Below the pieces are notes generated by a model. That model ran no database searches. It saw nothing but the letters and a program-made list of their open reading frames with translations, and was not told the DNA's origin. Source: Desulfobacterales bacterium (GTDB lineage: Bacteria; Desulfobacterota; Desulfovibrionia; Desulfovibrionales; Desulfothermaceae). From it: DNA of 33,549 nt. Both the position numbers and the translations under genes were made by a program. Shown here in pieces: positions 18,727 through 26,804 of the stretch (position 1 is the stretch's first letter; every line of letters begins with the position of its first letter). Where the stretch lies: NCBI GenBank assembly GCA_027064715.1, contig JAMOPG010000203.1, forward strand, positions 1 through 33,549, written 5' to 3'.

Positions 18727-20130
18727 ATGAAAAGGATGGTGTTATTTATGGTATTAATGGCTCTTGGCAGTTGTGCAACATATGCTCCCAAAAAATACAA
18801 TGAGCTAAAATTTGACAAAGATATCTCCTGGCCTAATTATAAGATACACAGCTTTGTGTCTAAAAACAAGATAAAATTTTTTGTAATAGAGGACAGTGAA
18901 CTACCCTTAATCAGGATTCAGATGTATGTAAAAGGTGGAAGAAGTGTGGTGCCCTCTGGAAAAGAGGGACTGGATTTTATCCTTGCACAAATGATCTTAA
19001 ATGGTGGAACCAAAAAATATCCAGAAGAGCAGTTTAACGTATTTTTAGAAGATAGGGCAGTGGAATTTTATATAGACTTTGATTTTTTAAATGCGGTTGT
19101 AAACATTGATCTTTTGTCAAAGGACTTTTATGAGGTCATGCCTGTTATTTTGGACTCACTTGCACATCCAAATTTTACAAAAGAGAATTTTGAGTTAGCC
19201 AAAAAAAGATTAAAAAGTATAATTGCCAGGAGAAATGACAATCAGGAGGAGATTGGTCACAGGGAATTTAAAAGAATAGTCTATGGAAAAGATTCCATTT
19301 ATGGCCGCATCCCTACTTATGAAAGTGTGGATAATATAACAATGCAGGATGTTTTAGATTTTCACAAAAGATTGTTTGTGGGATCTAATCTGCTTGTTGG
19401 AATAGTTGGAGATTTACAAGTTAAGGATATAAAAAATCGGGTTTTGGACCTGTTTTCACTTTTTCCAAAGGGTCAAGAGGTAGTTTTTGATTTTCCTGAA
19501 CCACCTTATAATGGTGGGGAAAAATTTATAGTTGATTCAAAAGATTCAAATCAAGCCTTTATTATTTTAGGACATTTGGGAGATTATAGATTAAATCCAG
19601 ATTATGGTGCTTTGCAAGTGATGAATATGGTTTTAAGTGGTGGATTTTCTGGAAGGCTTTTTGAAAATATTAGGACAAGAAAAGGACTTGCTTATTCTGT
19701 TTATAGCCATTTTGGATGTGAGAGATATTTTCCAGGCATATTTTTTGTGGCCTTAAAGACTAAAAATAGCTCAGTAACAGATGCCATTTTGGCAGTTATA
19801 GATGAGCTTAAAAAGATCAAGGAACATGGATGTAGTGCAAAAGAAGTAGAAGATGCTAAAGAACAATTTTTGAACTCCATTGTGTTTAGATATGATTCAC
19901 CTAGAAAGGTTATGGAGAGAAGGCTATATTATGAGTTGAGAGATATGGATCCCAACTCTTTTCTAAAGTTAATTGATGACATAAAAAAGGTAAGTGAAAA
20001 TGACGTATCCAGGGTTGCAAAAAAATATTTGGATGTGGACAAATTGGACATTTTAGTGGTAGGAGATAAGAAACAATTGGAAAACGAACTTAAAGGTCTG
20101 GGAAATTGGAGAGAGTGGGAGTTAGATTAA
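18727..20130 (+). CDS. M16 family peptidase-like protein, non-catalytic-type subunit, probable lipoprotein
   Basis: 467 aa; lipobox-like LGSC near the N-terminus; M16 features (VLSGGFSGRLFENIRTRKGLAYSVYSHFG) but HxxEH position reads DFILAQ. Confidence 0.88.
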   Translation: MKRMVLFMVLMALGSCATYAPKKYNELKFDKDISWPNYKIHSFVSKNKIKFFVIEDSELPLIRIQMYVKGGRSVVPSGKEGLDFILAQMILNGGTKKYPEEQFNVFLEDRAVEFYIDFDFLNAVVNIDLLSKDFYEVMPVILDSLAHPNFTKENFELAKKRLKSIIARRNDNQEEIGHREFKRIVYGKDSIYGRIPTYESVDNITMQDVLDFHKRLFVGSNLLVGIVGDLQVKDIKNRVLDLFSLFPKGQEVVFDFPEPPYNGGEKFIVDSKDSNQAFIILGHLGDYRLNPDYGALQVMNMVLSGGFSGRLFENIRTRKGLAYSVYSHFGCERYFPGIFFVALKTKNSSVTDAILAVIDELKKIKEHGCSAKEVEDAKEQFLNSIVFRYDSPRKVMERRLYYELRDMDPNSFLKLIDDIKKVSENDVSRVAKKYLDVDKLDILVVGDKKQLENELKGLGNWREWELD

Positions 20131-20157
20131 AAAGTAAAAACATAGGAGGGAATAATT

Positions 20158-21420
20158 ATGCATCATACAGAAGAAGCATATAAAAGACTTTTGGAGATTG
20201 GTCGTCCCCCAAACATCAAAAGGCTTTTTCCAAATTCAAAGGCACTTATAGTAAGTGGTAAGGTCATTGACAGGGCAATGCTTAAAAAAGGGAAGGCAAT
20301 GACCATTGCTGCAAATGGGAGAAATTATTTTGTGATAAGGGGGGCTCTGTTAGCTGCGCAACGTGCAAATGCTGCTATAATTTTAGAGATAGCCAAGTCT
20401 GAATCCACATATTGTGCTACTAATTTCTGGAATTTGGCAAGAAGGGTTGATGCACTGTGTAATGAGCTCAATATCACTGTTCCAGTGGCAATTCACGCAG
20501 ATCATTTTACAATAAAAAACAAAGATGACATAGAAAAGGCCAGAAAACAGATTCCATCAATGTTTGATTTTGGTATAACTTCAATTGCCATTGACGCATC
20601 TCATATGCCTGATAGGGATAACTTACTTGCAAATATTGAACTCGCTCAATATATCCCAAAATGGGCAGGATATGAGACAGAGGTTGGAGAGATAAAAGGA
20701 AAAGAGGGATTATCTACCCCAGAAGAGGCCCTATTCTTAATCAGGGGCTTAAATGCCCATTCCATATTCCCAGATTGGATTGCCTTAAATAATGGAACTA
20801 CGCACGGTATACAGGATTCAGAGGCAGGAATCCAGGTAGATTTAACTGCAAAGATACATAAGGCACTGGAACCTTATAAGGTATCAGGTGCCCAGCATGG
20901 CACATCTGGAAATAGCACTCAAAGATTAAAAGAGATAGCTGAAAAGACTCGCACCACAAAGGCAAATGTGGCAACAGCGCTTCAGATGCTCACCTGGGGT
21001 GTAAAGGTAAATGAATATGGAAATGCTGAGCTAGATGAAAATGGCGAATTTATAAAAGAGAAAGACAAGGGTGTAAGTGAAGAGCTGTGGAGGGAGATGG
21101 TGGAATATGCCAAGAAAAATGGTTTAAAAGGTGGAAATTACAAAAAGCTAAACCTTCCTTTTGAAACTGCCCTGTTATCTGAACCAAAGGAAATTAGGGA
21201 GAGAATGACTAAGGCAGTGGAAGAATTTGTATATGATTTAATTGTAAATGTCTTTAATGCAGAAGATACAGCTGATATAGCAAAAGAGATTATTGCCAAA
21301 GCAAATTCCTATGACCTCGGTCCAAAGGCAGAAAAAATTGAAGATGAAAAAGAGTGGAGTATTGAAAAGATAAAGGCAATGGAAGCCAATGTTAAAGATA
21401 GTGGAGATTATGATGATTAG
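20158..21420 (+). CDS. Class II fructose-bisphosphate aldolase family protein (long, divergent)
   Basis: 420 aa; IHADHF, VGEIKGKEG, WIALNNGTTHG, VSGAQHGTSGNS resemble class II aldolase metal/substrate motifs. Confidence 0.8.
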   Translation: MHHTEEAYKRLLEIGRPPNIKRLFPNSKALIVSGKVIDRAMLKKGKAMTIAANGRNYFVIRGALLAAQRANAAIILEIAKSESTYCATNFWNLARRVDALCNELNITVPVAIHADHFTIKNKDDIEKARKQIPSMFDFGITSIAIDASHMPDRDNLLANIELAQYIPKWAGYETEVGEIKGKEGLSTPEEALFLIRGLNAHSIFPDWIALNNGTTHGIQDSEAGIQVDLTAKIHKALEPYKVSGAQHGTSGNSTQRLKEIAEKTRTTKANVATALQMLTWGVKVNEYGNAELDENGEFIKEKDKGVSEELWREMVEYAKKNGLKGGNYKKLNLPFETALLSEPKEIRERMTKAVEEFVYDLIVNVFNAEDTADIAKEIIAKANSYDLGPKAEKIEDEKEWSIEKIKAMEANVKDSGDYDD

Positions 21421-21440
21421 TTGTTGAATAATAAAAAGAT

Positions 21441-21475
21441 AAAGAAGGGAGCAACATTCGTTGCTCCCTTCTTTT
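21441..21475 (+). terminator. Rho-independent terminator downstream of the aldolase gene
   Basis: AAAGAAGGGAGCAAC-ATTC-GTTGCTCCCTTCTTTT; perfect 15-bp stem. Confidence 0.93.
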
Positions 21476-21740
21476 GTTGATGGGTTGTTGTTAGGAAAAA
21501 TCCCAAGTAAATGTCTTTAAAAAATAGTGTATAGATCATGCGGCGGCATATATAACCTCCATATGAGAGAGCATTTCATTATTTGTGTATAATGTTATAG
21601 CCTCTTATTTTAAGTTGTTATATGTGCGACTTCTTGTCTTTCAATCTATCTGTATTTTGTATATGATTTTGAAACAAATTTTGGTAGGACAAAATTAAGA
21701 AGTGTAGATTTCTGAATAAAAAATGATTGGGTTTTAAAAT

Positions 21741-21780
21741 AAAGACCCTCTTTTCTTATTAATAAGAAAAGAGGGTCTTT
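21741..21780. terminator. Perfect 40-nt palindrome acting as terminator for the minus-strand cytochrome gene
   Basis: AAAGACCCTCTTTTCTTATT|AATAAGAAAAGAGGGTCTTT; immediately 3' of the minus-strand stop at 21801. Confidence 0.88.
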
Positions 21781-21800
21781 TACTACAGATAAAAATGTTT

Positions 21801-23060
21801 TTACTTTTGTTTATTCATTATATTTTTTCTCATCTGTTCTGCCAGATGTTTCATTTCAACAAGGGTTTCTTTCATCTTTGCATAGCCATACCAGGTTGTA
21901 TAATCAGGATTCATATGAAATGCTGCCTGGAAGGTCTTCATACGATAGTCCATGAACATTTCATAGAGTTTTTCTTCAATAGGTGTATTAACTTCATAAA
22001 ATGTTAAAAGATCTGGATAAGGCCAAGTTGCCATATTGGTTTTCTTTGGAATAATACCGTCTTTATAAAGCCCTTCTACCAGCTCAATTGCTTCAGCAAA
22101 GATCTTATCAGCAGCCTTAATCATTTGGTCTGCATTTTTTAGATTATTCTCTGCAAAATTGGCAGAATGGCATTTTTCACACCTCTTTAACATCTTAGTT
22201 CTTTCAGCCTTAAAACTAGCTTCATCTAGCCTTGCCATATTTGCCTTTTTTACGAGATCAAGTCTCGGTGTAGGTTTTCCATCTTTGTCTAATACTCCAA
22301 GCGCCTTTAAAATTGTAATCCTATAATCTAGCCACTCTTTATCTTTTTCAGGTAACCTTAGGGCCAAAAATCCCCATCCAGTCATTACCCTGTGATTACC
22401 ATCTGGCATATGACAATCCTGACATGTAGGGCCCCTATGGGATTTTCTATCAGTAAGATAAGCTATTCCGTGTCTGGAATGTGACCAGAATTCCCACTGG
22501 GCATGATCAAATCCAGTATGACAACTTGCGCATGTTTCAGGTTCTTTTGCCTCTTTTACAGAAAAGGCATGTCTTGTGTGGCAGTTTTGACAATCCATGC
22601 CATATTTATAATATTTTCTGAATTCATTGTTTCTTACCTGGTTGTCTGTGATTCCAAGATTGTGACAACCATTACATCCTTTTTGGCCAGCAATAAATGC
22701 TTTTGGTTGCTTGTGGGCAAAATCTGGAAAAGCTGTAATAGGCAAAAGACCTAAGGCATGCTTTCCACTCATATACTGTTTTACTTGTGTTCTGTGGCAT
22801 CTCTTACAAGTTGAAATAGTAGGTAACAGGGCTTTATCAGCATCTGCAGCACATTTATGAGCACTGCCATGGCATGTAGCACAATTTAATCCAGCTTTAG
22901 ACATCTTGCTTTTGTGAAAATCTTTGACGATTCCTGGTGAAATTTTTGCATGGCACGATTCACAATCTTTAACATTTTTTGCAAAACCTTGGGCAGAACA
23001 TAAAAATAAAATTGCAAAACAAATTGCTTCTGAAAGGATTAAAAAGTTTTTGTTTTTCAT
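21801..23060 (-). CDS. Octaheme c-type cytochrome of the hydroxylamine oxidoreductase (HAO)-like family, exported
   Basis: Signal peptide plus eight CxxCH motifs (CESCH, CATCH, CKRCH, CNGCH, CQNCH, CASCH, CQDCH, CEKCH); HSRHG and C-terminal MDYRMKTFQAAFHMNPDYTTWYGYAKM are HAO-like. Confidence 0.85.
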   Translation of the reverse strand: MKNKNFLILSEAICFAILFLCSAQGFAKNVKDCESCHAKISPGIVKDFHKSKMSKAGLNCATCHGSAHKCAADADKALLPTISTCKRCHRTQVKQYMSGKHALGLLPITAFPDFAHKQPKAFIAGQKGCNGCHNLGITDNQVRNNEFRKYYKYGMDCQNCHTRHAFSVKEAKEPETCASCHTGFDHAQWEFWSHSRHGIAYLTDRKSHRGPTCQDCHMPDGNHRVMTGWGFLALRLPEKDKEWLDYRITILKALGVLDKDGKPTPRLDLVKKANMARLDEASFKAERTKMLKRCEKCHSANFAENNLKNADQMIKAADKIFAEAIELVEGLYKDGIIPKKTNMATWPYPDLLTFYEVNTPIEEKLYEMFMDYRMKTFQAAFHMNPDYTTWYGYAKMKETLVEMKHLAEQMRKNIMNKQK

Positions 23061-23111
23061 AACATTCCTCCTATTTTTTAACTTTTGTCCTTACCTTATA
23101 ATTTTTTAAGA

Positions 23112-23141
23112 ATTATATAAAACAACTATTATTATAGTCAA
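23112..23141 (-). promoter_or_regulatory. Candidate housekeeping promoter of the octaheme cytochrome gene
   Basis: Minus strand TTGACT-18 nt-TATAAT about 50-80 nt upstream of the start codon. Confidence 0.5.
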
Positions 23142-23448
23142 CTGAGGATAAGGCTGTGCAAAAGGATCTTTTGATCAGGCTTTAGTTATAAAAAAAACGG
23201 GGAAGAACAACCTATTCTAATTTATAAGACCATACATAAGCAATATCATTAGATCTCAAAATGTCCTCAATGGGTGGAGGAAAATCATGAGCTCTAATAA
23301 CATAAAAAGAAGTTTTCAGGCTCTATCCATATCCAATTATAAAACAGGGCCAACAAGAGAGTGTCGCAGGAAAGTCAACTTGTAAAAGATATAAAATTTA
23401 TACACAAAATAATTGACACAATCCATCATTTTTATAAAAAATCAGCAC

Positions 23449-23655
23449 ATGAAGTTAGAAATAACACCTATACAATTACTTTTGGTTGGTATAGGTATGG
23501 CGTTTTTGATAGAGGGGATGATATATTTTTTATTTCCCTCTAGTATAAAAAATATGTTAGAACATATAAAAGAGATGTCTCCGTTAGTTTTGAGAAATTT
23601 GGGTTTTTTAGCGATGATTACAGGACTTATTATAGTGTATATGGTGATTAAGTAA
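23449..23655 (+). CDS. Small membrane protein, DUF2065-like
   Basis: MKLEITPIQLLLVGIGMAFLIEGMIYFLFPSSIKNMLEHIKEMSPLVLRNLGFLAMITGLIIVYMVIK; two TM segments and IEGxxYFLFP pattern. ATG at 23449 preferred over track start 23413. Confidence 0.75.
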   Translation: MKLEITPIQLLLVGIGMAFLIEGMIYFLFPSSIKNMLEHIKEMSPLVLRNLGFLAMITGLIIVYMVIK

Positions 23656-23658
23656 GAA

Positions 23659-24303
23659 CTACTGCAGTATCTTTGCCACATCTTTAATATATGAAGAGAT
23701 GGCCTCTATATCATCCACCTCTTCTGTTTTAAAAGCAATACCGAAACCCACTTTATCTTGTTTTGAAAAAATACGTTTTATAATTGAAGGTATGGAAAGT
23801 GCTTTATCAATATTGGGCAAGTTAAATTCCACAATCACTTCCTCTCCTGTTTTCAGTTTTTTTGAGTTTTCAGGATCATCAATAACAAATGCACATCCAC
23901 CAACACTTATATCCACAATTACTCCATCGTATTTTTGCTTTTTTCCCTTATCAAAGATCTTTGCAGGGAGCAAAGAGCTTATCCTATCAGCTTTACGAAG
24001 ATTCATAACATCAAATTTTTCAGGCTCTGCAAGAAAAATAATCTCAATGGGCCTAAATTGATAATGCACAACCTGAGTATTTCCTGAATAAATCTTTCCA
24101 TCTGCAAGAAAAATTACAGTTACATATGGTTTATTTATCAATATTTGTTTAATATTGGAGTTTAAATGAGTAGTTGTTAACATAAATCTCTCTCTTACCC
24201 AACCGATATATTTAACTTTTAGTCTTGTTTTTAAATGAGGAATCTCTATTAATACATTGTCTCCAGGATGCAATTTATTCAATATATTATAATTGTCAAA
24301 CAT
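23659..24303 (-). CDS. PilZ-domain c-di-GMP-binding protein (YcgR/flagellar-brake-like architecture)
   Basis: 214 aa; RKADR (RxxxR) followed by DISVGG ([DN]xSxxG), with an N-terminal beta-domain (LHPGDNVLIEIPHLK). Confidence 0.85.
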   Translation of the reverse strand: MFDNYNILNKLHPGDNVLIEIPHLKTRLKVKYIGWVRERFMLTTTHLNSNIKQILINKPYVTVIFLADGKIYSGNTQVVHYQFRPIEIIFLAEPEKFDVMNLRKADRISSLLPAKIFDKGKKQKYDGVIVDISVGGCAFVIDDPENSKKLKTGEEVIVEFNLPNIDKALSIPSIIKRIFSKQDKVGFGIAFKTEEVDDIEAISSYIKDVAKILQ

Positions 24304-24305
24304 AA

Positions 24306-25022
24306 CTATTTCCTCGCTTTATGCAAATAAACTATCCCATAAGTCAAAGGATAATAATTTACATCAGAAAAACCCGAATGTAAAAGTTCTTGTTTTAATT
24401 GAAAAGAGCTGGGAAATTTTAATATAGAGTCTCTTAAATAGGTATAAGCTTTTTTGTTTCTAGAGACCTTATTTCCAATAAAGGGAAGTATAGAAGAGAG
24501 ATAAAGATTATAAAGGCCAAACATGATCTTTTTTTTGGGAGGAGAAAATTCCAATATCAAAAAAGTTCCACCTGGTTTTAACACCCTTAGCACTTCTCTA
24601 TATAACTCTTTTCTAGGACTGACATTCCTTATACCAAATGCAATGGTGACCACATCTATGGAAGATGTTTTTATTGGTATTTTTTTTCCATTTGCACAAA
24701 TAGCTAATTTGGAATCTATTTTTTTGGTTTTTTTAAGTCCTGCTCTGAGCATTTCATAAGAGAGATCTAAACCAATAAGTATAGGCTTTGACTGATAAAA
24801 CCGCTTTGCCAGATAGATTATTACATCCATGGTCCCTGTGGCCAGATCTAAAAAAACAGGTCTTTTTATGCCCTGAATGTTCTCTATACTTTCAATTAAT
24901 TTTTTTCTCCAATATATATCAATTCCAAAACTAAGAAAGTGATTTAAGAAATCATACCATGGCGAGATCTTTGAAAACATTGATGCAATTTGTTTGTCTT
25001 GAAACTTACTCATTCTTTTCAT
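24306..25022 (-). CDS. ubiE: Demethylmenaquinone/2-polyprenyl benzoquinol methyltransferase
   Basis: 238 aa; FSKISPWYDFLNHFLSFGIDIYWRKKLI, FLDLATGTMDVIIYLAKR, AFGIRNVSPRKELYREVLRVLKPGGTFLILEFS. Confidence 0.94.
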   Translation of the reverse strand: MKRMSKFQDKQIASMFSKISPWYDFLNHFLSFGIDIYWRKKLIESIENIQGIKRPVFLDLATGTMDVIIYLAKRFYQSKPILIGLDLSYEMLRAGLKKTKKIDSKLAICANGKKIPIKTSSIDVVTIAFGIRNVSPRKELYREVLRVLKPGGTFLILEFSPPKKKIMFGLYNLYLSSILPFIGNKVSRNKKAYTYLRDSILKFPSSFQLKQELLHSGFSDVNYYPLTYGIVYLHKARK

Positions 25023-25194
25023 TTAATTCATTGTTATAAAGTGGATCCTCTGATATGGTCTTATACACCTCATTGTAGATAGGGGCAAAAAATTGGTGGA
25101 AATTTGTGGGCGAAATTCTGCCTATTTCAATAAATTTAACAATTATCTCTTTTGTCACCTGTATGGCCATTTTTTTTATTGCATCTTGTTTCAT
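25006..25194 (-). CDS. Small conserved-type hypothetical protein, overlapping and likely co-transcribed with ubiE
   Basis: 62 aa; ALQVTKEIIVKFIE-like core (VTKEIIVKFIEIGRISPTNFHQFF); 17-nt overlap with the downstream ubiE start. Confidence 0.6.
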   Translation of the reverse strand: MKQDAIKKMAIQVTKEIIVKFIEIGRISPTNFHQFFAPIYNEVYKTISEDPLYNNELNEKNE

Positions 25195-25239
25195 GGATCA
25201 TCTCCAACTAAAAAAAACTGTTTAAAAAGTTATAAAAAA

Positions 25240-25290
25240 GTCCGGAAGGGGGAAATGGTCTGGCCCACTAACCAGTATCACTTCCGGACT
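25240..25290 (-). terminator. Terminator-like hairpin with large structured apical region
   Basis: Minus strand AGTCCGGAAG...(31 nt)...CTTCCGGACTTTTTTA; 10-bp perfect outer stem plus U-tract. Confidence 0.75.
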
Positions 25291-25332
25291 AAAAAAGAGG
25301 AGAAACCCTCTAAGGCACCCCCTCTTTTTTAT
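25291..25332 (-). terminator. First terminator hairpin immediately after the acidic protein gene
   Basis: Minus strand AAAAAAGAGGGG...CTCCTCTTTTTT arms right after the stop codon. Confidence 0.55.
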
Positions 25333-26303
25333 TCTTCTTCCTCTTTTAGTTCTTCTTCCATTGCCTCTATTTCTTCCCTAATAATCTTTGCAGCTTCTTT
25401 GGGAATCAATACATTTATCTCTTGTCTTAGATCGTCTCTTAAGCCATCAACAACTTCTTTTAAATGTCCTTTTAGCACTTTTTCCCAATTATTAATCTTT
25501 TCACTAAGACCCATTAGCTCACTTTTTATTAAATCCTTAAATTTTTCAATCTCATGCTTTAGGTTATCTATATCTTTTTGAAAAGAAGGTTCATCCACAG
25601 ACGCATGCTTTTGATTTTGGACTTCTGCTAAAATCAACTCTAATTTATTGTTTAATTTTTCTTCAACTGATTTTATCTTTGGATCTATTATTTCTGTTAT
25701 ATGTTGTTTTAAGGTGCCTAATAATTGTTCATTATCAGCAAATGTCTCCTTCGCTGTGGCTTCATTTGCTTTAGCTTCAGTTTCTTCTATAGATTCTGTG
25801 TCTAGTTTTTCATCTGGGGCTTCTGGAATATCTTGATCAGCAATAGTCTTTTCTTCTTCTGTCTTTACTAACTCTTCATCACTGTCTTTATCCTCTTGAT
25901 TTTCCTCAAATAAAGAATCAATTTCATCCTGATTGATTTGTTGAGAATCTACCCCTGACTCTTCATCATCTATATTTAAGTCCTTATCAAGTTTATCAAA
26001 TATAGAGTCTATGTCCAAATCATCTTTTTTTTCTTGTTCAGACTGATACTCTGATGTTTCTGTTTCTTCTGGTTCTTCATCCAGTAAAGTATCTAGTTCA
26101 TCATCTAAAGAGGCCTCTTTATCAGAGCCCTCTTTTTTATCTGTTTTGTCGCTATTTGTCTGTTGTTCATCCCCTTCTAATAATGCATCTAATTCTTTTT
26201 CTAGATCATCAAACTCACTTTCCTCCCCTGATTCTGATTTCTTTTCCCCAGGCTCTTCTACCACTTCTGTTAATTCAATAACCTCTTCATCTTTTTTTGA
26301 CAT
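25329..26303 (-). CDS. Highly acidic, low-complexity/coiled-coil protein with repeated (E/D)(I/L)D(S/A/T)(L/I)(L/F) motifs; function unknown
   Basis: MSKKDEEVIELTEVVEEPGEKK... about 324 aa from ATG at 26303 (track start 26336); Asp/Glu-rich N-terminal half and heptad-like C-terminal half; no signal peptide. Confidence 0.85.
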   Translation of the reverse strand: MSKKDEEVIELTEVVEEPGEKKSESGEESEFDDLEKELDALLEGDEQQTNSDKTDKKEGSDKEASLDDELDTLLDEEPEETETSEYQSEQEKKDDLDIDSIFDKLDKDLNIDDEESGVDSQQINQDEIDSLFEENQEDKDSDEELVKTEEEKTIADQDIPEAPDEKLDTESIEETEAKANEATAKETFADNEQLLGTLKQHITEIIDPKIKSVEEKLNNKLELILAEVQNQKHASVDEPSFQKDIDNLKHEIEKFKDLIKSELMGLSEKINNWEKVLKGHLKEVVDGLRDDLRQEINVLIPKEAAKIIREEIEAMEEELKEEEE

Positions 26304-26339
26304 AAAATTAACTCCATAAAAGTGTAATGGGTACACCGA

Positions 26340-26753
26340 TTATTTTTTATGACACCCTTTGCAACTCAATGGACCAGTGGGTTTATTCTTTACTTTGTTT
26401 TTTGCATGACAGCTGAGGCAACTATGTACACTTTTTTTATCATGAAAGGCAAAATAGGCAGATTTTTTGTTCATCATTTGCGGTCCTTTAGCATTAATTA
26501 AATCATGGCATCCTGAGGACGTGCATTTTAAAGGTGCTTTGGTTTTATCAGTCCACTTATGATGACATGTCTCACAGGGTATTTTCTCATGTTTTTTGTG
26601 TGGCATTATAACAGGTGTGTAAAGGGGATTTTTGGTTTTGCCCAGCGAATCTTTCATTTCAATTTCTTCAGGGGGTTCAATTGCCATAGATCCCACAATT
26701 GCAATGCCAAATAGGAGACACCCTAAAAATACTAGAACTTTTGCTGCTTTCAT
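26340..26753 (-). CDS. Class III tetraheme cytochrome c3-like protein, exported
   Basis: Signal peptide; heme motifs CETCH(H), CTSSGCH (CX4CH), CLSCH, CKGCH; Lys-rich mature part as in cytochrome c3. Confidence 0.9.
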   Translation of the reverse strand: MKAAKVLVFLGCLLFGIAIVGSMAIEPPEEIEMKDSLGKTKNPLYTPVIMPHKKHEKIPCETCHHKWTDKTKAPLKCTSSGCHDLINAKGPQMMNKKSAYFAFHDKKSVHSCLSCHAKNKVKNKPTGPLSCKGCHKK

Positions 26754-26804
26754 TCTTACCTCCTTTTTTAATTTTTTACTTACAAAAATGTCAAGCTTCC
26801 TTTT

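Noticed and set aside
23143-23160. GG-N10-GC (GGATAAGGCTGTGC) as a sigma54 promoter on the plus strand
   Set aside because: Flanking bases match the consensus poorly and the next plus-strand gene is about 300 bp away.
25240-25290. GTCCGGAAGG resembling the SRP RNA core
   Set aside because: The rest of the conserved SRP domain IV loop (GGTCAGGTCCGGAAGGAAGCAGCC) is absent; perfect outer stem plus U-tract fits a terminator better.
25093-25581. 162-aa plus-strand ORF rich in Ser/Phe
   Set aside because: Antisense to the Glu/Lys-rich acidic protein gene; composition is an artefact of the opposite strand.
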